From Protonemura montana (taxonomy: Eukaryota > Arthropoda > Insecta > Plecoptera > Nemouridae), in the NCBI GenBank assembly GCA_947568835.1, contig OX387612.1:3162001-3226000 (forward strand): 64,000 bases of DNA, given 5' to 3'. A program made the position numbers and the translations under genes. The number at the start of each line of letters is the position of its first letter. Within the stretch, counting starts at the first letter, position 1. Shown here one piece after another: positions 43,301-55,300 of the stretch. Under the pieces are notes generated by a model, which saw only the letters and a program-made list of their open reading frames with translations, was not told where the DNA came from and searched no databases.

Positions 43301-46300
43301 AAAACAAATATAAATAGAAAAGTTATGATCGGATTATAAAAAGAAAAAATACCTCAGATTTTATTTTAAACGCGTATTTGAACACAATGATAATAATTAA
43401 ATAATAATCTTAAGGAGATTTCCCTATTAAATTAAATTTTAGATCTCAGACTATCTTGGCAGATGCTTTTTTTTCAGAAAACAAGAAACTTTTCTCGAAA
43501 TCGAGAAGAATTACGAAGATCAACACCGAAGCAACTCACCCTCGCGAAGAGCTCGTACCAGTACTTGGCCACTTGGAACAGCACTTCGGGGTAAACTCCG
43601 CCTCCCTTAGCTGCGTTCTCGACGGTCAGGCATGAATGCTCCAGCATCAGGTCACTCTGCTCCTTGCACTGGAACGAGAATAAAAGACCGTAGAGCATAC
43701 ATCCGTGCAACGTACATCAATCGTAAGCCGTAGATCGTAGTTCTAGGATTGATCAATTATTGGGGTTTGACGACGCACTGTTTTGACAACGTGCCATGTG
43801 GCACTGATCTAATGGCGTCAGTGAATGAGTGGATAATGATGAACCTAACCTAGCCTAGAAGGGAGGAGGGAAAACCTGGTCCCATCATGTAGCCTACTCC
43901 TGTCGAAAACCAAGGGGACCACCGGCTTAACGTCCCTTCCGAAGGACGGTACAATCTGGGTCTGATATTACGACTTTCTCAAATCCTAGATGAAGTGGGA
44001 GTTAAGACAGTTGACATGACGACTTCCAATCACATGCAGTGAAATTCAGATGTTTCTGTGAGCTAGAGATCCAACTTATAGTTGAACATTTTGTTGAAAC
44101 TGTTGCCATGACGACTTCCAATCACATGCAGTAAAATTCAGATGTTTCTGTGAGCTAGAGATCCAACTTATAGTTTAACATTTTGTTGAAACTGTTGCCA
44201 TGACGACTTCCAATCACATGCAGTGAAATTCAGATGTTTCTGTGAGCCAGAGATCCAACTTATAGTTGAACATTTTGTTGAAACTGTTGCCATGACGACT
44301 TCCAATCACATGCAGTGAAATTCAGATGTTTCTGTGAGCTAGAGATCCAACTTATAGTTGAACATTTTGTTGAAACTGTTGCTATGACGACTTCCAATCA
44401 CATGCAGTGGAATTCAGATGTTTCTGTGAGCTAGAGATCCAACTTATAGTTCAACATTTTGTTGAAACTGTTGCCATGACGACTTTCAATCACATGCAGT
44501 GAAATTCAGATGTTTCTGTGAGTTAGAGATCCAACTAATAGTTGAAAAATGTTGTAATACCAGGCTCTCAATGTCCAATGAGCTCTCATTTACTGACTTT
44601 CACTTTCTTATTTTTCAGATTAGCTGTCAGGCTCACGGAAGCGATTTCTTTTCCTGGAGTTAAGCGAAATTTCAAGATTCTGCCGTCGTGAATTACCTGC
44701 AGTATGGCTCGTTGTATCTCGTTGGGGTTGAGGGCGTGCGAGTGCGGCAGGCAAGAGAGAGCAAGCTCGGCGGCGGCTCGCACGATGTTGGGATCGCAAC
44801 CGCGCGAGGCACGGTCCGCTATGCTGACAGCCTCGGGCGGGGTCAAGTGACCCTCCCACGTGTCTATCAGGAACGAGATGGCGGGAGCTCCAATCTCCAT
44901 CGCTTGCCCTGCGGAGGTCAGACACGTAGTTAGGTACGAGTCGGAATAAGGATTCATAGCTGGTTTTTAGACTCATGTCTACTTGATTTATCCTTAGCAC
45001 TAGTTTTAAGAAAAACTATTTGAACTGGGTTTTAAATGCTAAGTAAAGGGCTACTAAATTTTTGTTGAAACTAAAGTGCGTTAACGAAATTTAAAATTTA
45101 GTAGCCCTTTACTTAGCATTCAAAACCCAGTTCAAATAGTTTTTAGATATTAATGCGCAAAGTTCCTCGTTTGACATCCATTTTTGCGAGGTTATTAGAG
45201 TTCCTATTAATAAAATTATTATAATCAAATACCCTGATCTCCACCTGTCGCGGGTGTTGCTCTAACCAATTGAGCTACTTGGACCCTGATCTCCACCTGT
45301 CGCGGGTGTTGCTCTAAACTAATTGAGCTACTTGGACCCCGATCTCCACCTATCGCAGGTGTTGCTCTAAACTAATTGAGCTACTTGAACCCCGATCTCC
45401 ACCTGTCGCGGGTGTTGCTCTAACCAATTGAGCTACTTGGACACTGGCTTTTTGAGACGATTTTAGTGTATTTGATGAGAATGACAGATCTCCAAGGAGT
45501 AGAACCAAGAGGCTGTGAATACTCACAGTCACTCTGATTCTAGCGACGCTATACCACGTCACAACCTGTCAAACTCGACTAACTCAAATTTACTTTGGAT
45601 GCGTTTTAAATGTGTGAAATCTGGTTTAAATCGTAAACGCCAGCAATGCGTGGGGCATTTTACATGGTTAGGTACAAGTCGGAATAAGGACTCATAGCTT
45701 TTTTGTTATCAGATATTAATGCGCAAAGTTCCCCGTTTTACATCAATTTTCGAGAGGTTATTAGCGTTCCTGACAATAAAGTGCCCGGCGTTTGATATAT
45801 CAGGTCTCGGTCAACGAGTGCCGACTCACCGGTGATCCAGGAGACGTGAGAGGAGTACGTCCGACTGAGCCAGTTGGGACTGACACAGTTGTGAAGTCCG
45901 AGCGCGTAGAGGCCGATCTGGAACGCACAGATGTGCAGAGCTCGGTGGGGACCGTGGTGGTTCTGACTCGTCGAAGCCTGAAAGAAACGTAATTATTACG
46001 TCGGCATGTTTATTCATGTCACATTAGTAGGCCGATAATAATAATAATTTTTTATTATTAACAGCAGGTGGGTGCGCTGCTAGTAATAAATGCAGAGGCA
46101 AGGCAGTGGTAGAATTTTGTTTTTCTGAAACAATGGTTTTGTAGAGGCAGACCTATATGCAGTCCTATATGCAGTCCTATATGCAGTCCTATATGCAGTC
46201 CTATATGCAGACCTATATGCAGTCCTATATGCAGTCCTATATGCAGTCCTATATGCAGACCTATATGCAGTCCTATATGCAGTCCTATATGCAGTCCTAT

Positions 46301-49300
46301 ATGCAGTCCTATATGCAGTCCTATATGCAGACCTATATGCAGTCCTATATGCAGTCCTATATGCAGTCCTATATGCAGTCCTATATACAGTCCTATATGC
46401 AGACCTATATGCAGTCCTATATGCAGTCCTATATGCAGTCCTATATGCAGTCCTATATGCAGTCCTATATGCAGTCCTATATACAGTCCTATATGCAGAC
46501 CTATATGCAGTCCTATATGCAGTCCTATATGCAGTCCTATATGCAGTCCTATATGCAGTCCTATATGCAGACCTATATGCAGTCCTATATGTAGACCTAT
46601 ATGCAGTCCTATATGCAGTCCTATATGTAGACCTATATGCAGTCCTATATGCAGTCCTATATGCAGTCCTATATGCAGTCCTATATGCAGACCTATATGC
46701 AGTCCTATATGCAGTCCTATATGCAGTCCTATATGCAGTCCTATATGCAGACCTATATACAGTCCTATATGCAGTCCTATATGCAGACCTATATGCAGTC
46801 CTATACGTAGACCTATACGCAGTCCTATATGCAGTCCTATATGCAGTCCTATATGCAGTCCTATATGCAGTCCTATATGCAGTCCTATATGCAGTCCTAT
46901 ATGCAGACCTATATGCAGTCCTATATGCAGTCCTATATGCAGTCCTATATGCAGTCCTATATGCAGACCTATATGCAGTCCTATATGCAGTCCTATATGC
47001 AGTCCTATATGCAGACCTATATGCAGTCCTATAGGTAGGCCATATTGTTCATATGATCATATGTTATATGTATATATCATATGTATATATATCATATGTA
47101 TATGTATTATTATATGTATATTATGATATGATATAATTATGATATATTATGATTATATTATATGTATACATATATTATATGTATTATATATCATATGTAG
47201 ATCATATGTTCAAGATAGACCATATTAACCAGTAGCAATATTATGGCTAAAGGATGAAATTTGGTCAGTGGCGTGGCCGATTTTTCATTTTCCTTTTAGT
47301 TTTTATTTGTTTAAGACCGCAAAACTACCAAATATTACACTTTTTTAACTTGATTAACGCCCCTTCGTGCCAAAAAAATAGGTAATGCATAGAGCCAAGA
47401 TTTTATGGTGTTATGATTTCGATAATTTCGTGGTAAGCTTTTTGGATTTCGGTGTTATGGCGGTGTTATGAAAAAAGTACAGAATTTCATGTCTACAGCA
47501 GATTTCAGACATAGGTGACGAAGATATGTGTTTTTAGCATTAGTTTTATCGAAATTTTAGTGCTAATTATTTGAATTTTAGCGTTTATAGCTAAATAGGA
47601 AAAAGGGCTTTTGCGATCTACATTCGAAAGGAATGAAGATTTAGGGTAAGCACTGGGATCTCTAATAAAGAAGTGATCAATAATAATAACAATAAAGCAA
47701 ATATTTAGTGTAGGTCCTCAACATCGGTATTTGTAAGGGACTTGGAACAAAATGAATAGCACAAATCAATATTTTACATAAATGCCACCATGAAATACAT
47801 TGTATGGCAGTATGAGCGACACCTACTACTTGTTAAAACTTAACATTGAACAAGTTTCAATGGTAGCTTCCTTCATTCTTGTTCCTTTGTCAGTCAGCAC
47901 AAGGTTTTATTGACTAAAAAACCTCTCTGCATCAACACTGTTCACAGGGGCTCAAATAGTTTGCTAAGTCAGAACTGCAAATGAGGGGTTTGAGATTTTT
48001 ATGTCCATGATAATTTGAATTAGACCCACTGCCTGGTAGTAACAACATACTTTGCAAGATTGTCTTTTTTCTCCCAGACAAGTCTGGTGTTCCAGATTCC
48101 ACACATCAAAATATATTCATCACTCACAAAGAGTTGCTTTGTTTGATCCTCAAAAGTCAAAAATGTAACACCCCATTGAAATTTGAAATCCCAGCTAATC
48201 TCTATATTGATGAATGCATGTGGTGCTGGTGGGCACATGGCAAGGAGGGGAAGATTCAGCCAACCAATGGCAATGGTTTCCTACAGCAAACATTTTGCCC
48301 CACTACTTCTACCCCCTAAGCTTAGGAATGTTGACAGCATTTGATGAGAAACAGACCTGAGTATGACAAATCCATGGAAATGTGTGTTTAGAGAGATAAA
48401 ATAAACATTTTACATTTTTTGCATAGAGTGACTATTTCGCAAAATACAACACACATTTTAGTGAAATAGCTTCATTATCTCTCAATTTGGCATTTATCGG
48501 AAAATAGAAATTCTTGTTTGTTTATTTATTTTCGTGATATGTGGTTTGATAAAAATGATAAAAAAACAGATTATCTGAAATTGAAGATATTTGGATAAGA
48601 AAAGGCTCATTTCGCGATGATTTCGCGGGAAATAGTTGATTTCGGTGTTATGGACGATTTTTCGTGAATTTCGCGTTTTGTCGCAATGAGCTTCTTACAT
48701 ATTTGAGATGGGAATTCAATGAATCGCACTCATTTGTAAGAATAACAAGAGATAAGAACAATTCGCGATTTCGCGCATCACCATATAATCGTGGCTCTAG
48801 TAATGCAGTCTATAGGTAATGTAAAGGCCGTGTTAGGTCCTTGGTCATTCTAGATGGACAGATTTTTTTTTTTTTTTTTTTTAGCGATATTAAAGGATGG
48901 TAAAATGTGAGGCCGCTCCGTCGTAAAGATCAAAGCAAAAAAAAAACAGCCGAAATTCGCAAAATCAGTCGCAAATTTGTGAGTAAAAAGAGAAAGAAAA
49001 CACGCACGGAACTGAATATTTGTTTGGTGAAGTTTTGCGAAAGAAATCGATCTGCTCTCGGCGGCACAACTCCAAAAAGTCGATACAAAACTCAAAGATT
49101 TCCATCAATTTTGAAAAGTTACAAAACTATTTAGTCGATTTTGCTGCAAAATGCAGGGGGTCAAAGTTGAGAACACAAAAATACGCTCGGCAAATTTGGT
49201 TCAAATCGGAGCAGGGATTTGGTCGCTAGAGCGCTAACAAAAATGAAGAAAATAACCACACAAGCGATTTTTTCCTAGAGTAAATGAAATTCTTTGCTTG

Positions 49301-52300
49301 AATCATCAAAATAATACATTTTTGGAATTAAATTTTTGAATACTGTGATGTTGCTTAAAAATGACAGGCTGTTGAAGAAGCTAGCCCAGCCTAGCAGGGA
49401 GACGAGGATGAACACGGCTCTGACCTGGGTGAAGAGAGAGGTGCTGCTGTTGCCGCCAGCTTTGGTCAGCACCGTCTTCGCCAGCTCGAACATGAAGTGA
49501 GCTCCCGCTTCCGAGGGCTGGTTCGGTATCGATGGGTAGATGCGCTTGTTTTTGAATCGTGCCTCCTGAAATTTTAGAGTTTGATGATTAAAAACCTGCG
49601 CAAGAGAAGCCAGAGTCTCCGAGGTAATGGAATTCTCATTGTAATTAGTTTCAAAATGTTCTATTTCCTGTCTTAATTGCAGAGTATGGAGATTACCAAT
49701 CTCCAAAAGTTCTACGGGTATATCTTACATTTCATATTTTTGTATTCTTCAATAAATATAGAATATATTCACATAGTAAATAGATGCTATATATTTAAAA
49801 AAATTAGTCTGGCTTATTTTCAAAGCATAAGACATTATTCTTTGTTTTGGGGTCAATTTTTTTTGAGCTTTTGAAACAAAGTTCATTATCTAAAATTTCT
49901 GTTAATAAATAAAAGCTATTATTAATTTTCCATTGGACTTAAAGAAAAATGTACTGATGTAAAATCTACCACCTAGCCTGTGGTAAATAGCTCTGAGTAT
50001 TTTTGAAGGATAGCCAATCCCTTTTTCGCTAATAAAAGAGTTGAATTGAAAACGATAACCGTTGAATTAAAAGTCGACGATGTTCGTACCTTTGAGGTTC
50101 TCGTGGTGGTGACTTGCGGCGCCGGCGGTGGATTTCCCATCCCCATCGAAACCATGTGCGGCTCAAAGTCGCCGCTAGCCGAGCTCTGGCCACCGTTGCT
50201 GCCGCCCGCTGCAAGAAAGTACGGTTAGGTTTCTCAACGCAATTTGTCCTGGCCAGTGGGGATAGGTTTTCGCGCCATTGAAAACGTCCCTTCCGAAGGA
50301 CAGTACAACGCGAACAGCAGGATTCCTCCACAAATCCATGCTGTCGAGAGGTTGATAAGCAAGGCGAGTGAAGTTGCTGTACTAACTTTCATCCTTCCAG
50401 CCTCTCTCCCGAACAGAACTGGTCATGTGTATGATGGTCACCCATCCAATACCTGACTCAGCGCAGTGTTGCTTAACTTTCATCCCTTCAACCTCTCTCC
50501 CGAACAGAACTGGTCATGTGTATGATGGTCACCCATCCAATACCAGACTCAGCGTAGTGTTACTTAACTTCGTTGGTCTCTTTGAAATGCGATGTCAAAC
50601 ACAATCCATAACTAGATAACACAATTGCAAAACTTGCAAAAAATTTACCACAATCACACAAAAACGCAACAAAATGTTTTTTTTTTTTTTTTTCGTATTA
50701 ACCTCGATACTGACCCGCGGCTGGTTTCTCCGCCTCGCTCGATGTTGTTGGCTCTGCCTTCTTCCGATTAGCCGGCTGGTTCTTGGAGGCGGGGTTATTG
50801 GCGTAGTACGCGCCCACGATCGGTGACTTTATCAGCTGATGGACCTCGCGATCGAGCAGCTTGTCCATGATCCTGGCAACTTTGTTGGAGTCGTCTTTGT
50901 AGTGGACGAGCAGCGAGATTGCAAGGTCGCCGCTGCGGAAAGCAAACAAGACGGTCAACAAGTAGTTCCAAGCGTAGCAGAGTTTAGTTCAAAGGTCCAT
51001 CTATTGATTAGGTTCCCCCTTGTCTGGTCTAGTCATGTGTATGATGGTCACCCATTCACTACCTAACCTAGCGCAGTATTGCTTAACTTTCATCCCTCCA
51101 AACTGGTCATGTGTATGATGGTCACCCATCCAATACCTGACTCAGCGCAGTGTTGCTTAACTTTCATCCCTCCAACCTCTCTCCCGAACAGAACCGGTCA
51201 TGTGTATGATGGTCACCCATCCAATACCTGACTCAGCGCAGTGTTGCTTAACTTTCATCCCTCCAACCTCTCTCCCGAACAGAACTGGTCATGTGTACGA
51301 TGGTCACCCAACCAATACCTGACCTAGCAAAGAGTTGCTTAACTTTCATCCCTCCAACCTCTCTCCCGAACAGAACTGGTCATGTGTGTGATGGTCAACC
51401 ATCCAATACCTGACCCAGTGCAGTGTTGCTTAACTTTCATCCCTCCGACCTCTCTCCCCAACAGAACTGGTCATGTGTACGATGGTCACCCATCCAATAC
51501 CTGACTCAGCGCAGTGTTGCACAACTTCCGATCATCTCACCGTTGCCTCCTTGTTCCCTCGCAGAGCAGCGGGTGGTCGGCCTCCGAGACGTTGGCCTTG
51601 AGCCCGAGGGCGGCGACCGCAGCTTCGAAGCCGAGGATCTCGTCCGAGACGAGTCTGAACCCGGGGTTGGTCAGCTGATTGCGCAGATCACGTTGGCTCA
51701 GAGCTGGAAACGAGAGCGGTCATTTAAGTTAGGTTTCAAGAATCAGAAGCGAAAACAGTAACTTATTAAAAATGTGGCAATGTTTTTTTAGTGCTAAGAC
51801 TGTAAGTGGCATGGTTTTGTGAGGGAAATTTAGGAAAATCATACTGGCAGGGCATAAAAAATAAATAAAAAAATGAATAAAAAATAAAATAAAAAAAAAG
51901 TTGTAGATAGGTCGTTGAATTATTTATCTGTCCTTCCGTCGAAATAACTGCTGGCAACGGCCGTCAAGTAATTAGCTGCAAGTTAATTTTCTTTCACCTG
52001 CAGCTAAGTGTCAGGTGAGGGAGTGGGAATGCTGGTGCCCCAATGTCTTCTTGTAGACTGTCTTTTTCATTGAAATGAAGGTATTCAAAATTCCAACAGG
52101 GACCAGATCCACATGGCAGAATTCGAAATTAACTCCCATAATATTGTGATAAAGTTTTTTATTGTTAGAAACACTACTGCTATTTTAACAAAAAGTGTCT
52201 GCAACTTAACTCAGGTTTTCAAATTGGGGCGTTGTTGTATTTACCATTGAACTCAAATTTGAAGATAAATGGGATTCATGCCGTGAAATCAAACTTAAAT

Positions 52301-55300
52301 TGCAAACGCTATCAATGAGCCAAATATTTTATTATTACTGACACTAATATAGTCTGGTTTCAACAAAATGTTCAACTATAAGTTGGATCTCTAGCTCACA
52401 GAAACATCTGAATTTCACTGCATGTGATTGGATGTCGTCATGGCAACAGTTTCAACAAAATGTTGAACTGTAAGTTGGATCTCTAGCTCACAGAAACATC
52501 TGAATTTCACTGCATGTGATTGGAAGTCATCATGGCAACAGTTTCAACAAAATGTTCAACTATAAGTTGGATCTCTAGCTCACAGAAACATCTGAATTTC
52601 ACTGCATGTGATTGGAAGTCGTCATGACAACAGTTTCAACAAAATGTTCAACTTTAAGTTGGATTTCAAGCTCACAGAAACATCTGAATTTCACTGCATG
52701 TGATTGGAAGTCGTCATGGCAACAGTTTCAACAAAATGTTGAACTATTAGTTGGATCTCTGGCTCACAGAAACATCTGAATTTCACTGCATGTGATTGGA
52801 AGTGGTCATGGCAACAGTTTCAACAAAATGTTCAACTATAAGTTGGATCTCTAGCTCACAGAAACATCTGAATTTCACTGCATGTTATTGGAAGTCGCCA
52901 TGGCAACAGTTTCAACAAAATGTTCAACTATAAGTTGGATCTCTAGCTCACAGAAACATCTGAATTTCACTGCATGTGATTGGATGTCGTCATGGCAACA
53001 GTTTCACAAACACTTCAACTGGGAGCCTCGTAAACATACCTGGCGCGGAGAGTGCGTCGAATATAAAGCTGGCCAACATGATGGGAAGCAGAGCTTCACC
53101 ACGTGACCTCAAAGTTCCGGCCTTGAGCTGGTTGGCTCGGTCCCGGATCATCGCTATCTCCCAAGTCCCGAGCGGGATGCGTTTCAGCAGGCTGACGAGC
53201 TCGCACTCCTGATTGGCGAGCTTTACCTGCGGGGTAACAAAGAACGGAGCAGGCTCAGTTTCTACTATCGATAGATTTAAGATGTTTTTTGGCAAAAATT
53301 TGTTTGGGACGCGTGTTCCACGTCACTTCCCTTCTGGTTAAGCTACAGGCAGAGAAGTGAGGGACTGAACAAGCCAAGGGGAAACCCGGTGCCAGCACGT
53401 AGCCTACTCCTGTCAAAGACCAAGGGGACTACCGGCTTAACGTCCCTTCCGAATGACGGTACAACGCGAACAACAGGATTCCTTCACAAATCCATGCTGT
53501 CGAGAGGTTGATAAGCAAGGCGAGTAAAGTTGCTGTACTAACTTTCATCCCTCTAACCTCTCTCCCGAACAGAACTGGTCATGTGTATGATGGTCACCCA
53601 TCCAATACCTGACCCAGTGCAGTGTTGCTTAACTTTCATCCCTCCAACCTCTTTTCCAAACAGAACAGGTCATGTGTATGATGGTCACCCATCCAATACC
53701 TGACCCAGCGTAATGTTGCTTAACTCCGACGGTCTCCTATGACTAAAGGCTTATGAGTCTTACCTCTAAGGGCTTGGTGCTGGCAGGTGGTCGAGCCATC
53801 TCGAGCCCGAACAAACCGACTCGAAACGCGAGCTGGAAATGTTCGAGGCTCTCGGCAAGCAGCGTGCAGAGGAACGCACATTTAGCGAGCGTGGCGGAAG
53901 CGAGGCAGCTCAGCTGGTGCGAGGCCGAGTTGAGCTGGAGAAAAATACAAATGACACATGTAAGTATTATGATGAAATCTTATTTAAATTGCAAACGCTT
54001 GCAATGCGCGGGGTATTTCATTATTATCAACACTAAAACTGTCTCAAAAATTGATGCCCAAACGCGGACTCGAACCCCGATCTCCACCTTTCACGGGTGT
54101 TGCTCTGAATCATTGAGCTATCTGGACACTGGCTTTTTGAGACAATTTTAGTGTATTTGATGAGAATGACAGTTCTCCAAGGAGTAGAACCACAAGGCAT
54201 GGGTTCGAGTCTGCGTTTGGGCATCAATTTTTGAGACGTTTATAGTGTTGTTAATAATAAAACACACATTAGGTTTTAGTTATAATTTAGATAATTTAGA
54301 ATATACATCCTGAAAGAATAACGTATGATGACTTTATGCTATCCTATTACTTATTATATCCTATCACTTTATGCTTTTATACTTTATGCTAATTATTGTT
54401 GTTTCTCTCACTTTATGTTATCCATGAGGTATTCTGTAACAAACCTTACTCACTTTGTAATGTTTTTTCCCCAGAATAAAATATATTTTATTATTATTTT
54501 TATTATAATAAAAGTTCTTCATTCAATTTGGGTCACTGCCAACGAAAGACCGCAAAAAGCAATGATATTCTAAATAAGTTATCGTAAATTATCCTTAAAA
54601 TTGGAAGCGTAGCTTGACTGGAAAAATGAGCAACCAAATTGTGAAAGGAGCCCGGGACCTAACAATTGCCGGTCGGACAACCAACTAAGCTATCCGGGCA
54701 CACATATTCCAGCTTTGCGGGGTGGGATAAGGGAGCCCCACAAGGGAATAGGACGCTAAATCAACAGCCGCAAGGACAGAAACGTCGGTCACTTTTTGAC
54801 AATTGTTATCGCGGTGATTTCAGGACGTTGTGGGCAATGGCAATCAAAAGGTTTTGGAGCAACACAGCGACTTTAACTCAATCTATAAACCCAATGGCAG
54901 GACGTTTAACATTAGCGCTGTGACTCTGACTAAACCTGTAAACCCAATGGCAGGACGTTTAACATTAGCGCTGTGACTCTGACTAAACCTGTAAACCCAA
55001 TGGCAGGACGTTTAACATTAGCGCTGTGACTCTGACTAAACCTGTAAACCCAATGACAGGACGTTTAACATTAGCGCTGTGACTCTGACTAAACCTGTAA
55101 ACCCAATGACAGGACGTTTAGCATTAGCGCTGTGACTCTGACTAAACCTGTAAACCCAATGACAGGACGTTTAACATTAGCGCTGTGACTCTGACTAAAC
55201 CTGTAAACCCAATGACAGGACGTTTAACATTAGCGCTGTTACTCCGACTAAACCTGTAAACCCAATGACAGGACGTTTAACATTAGCGCTGTGACTCTGA

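Noticed and set aside
46157-47038. MQSYMQSY repeat protein
   Set aside because: Translation of a 12-bp satellite inside a ZSWIM8 intron.
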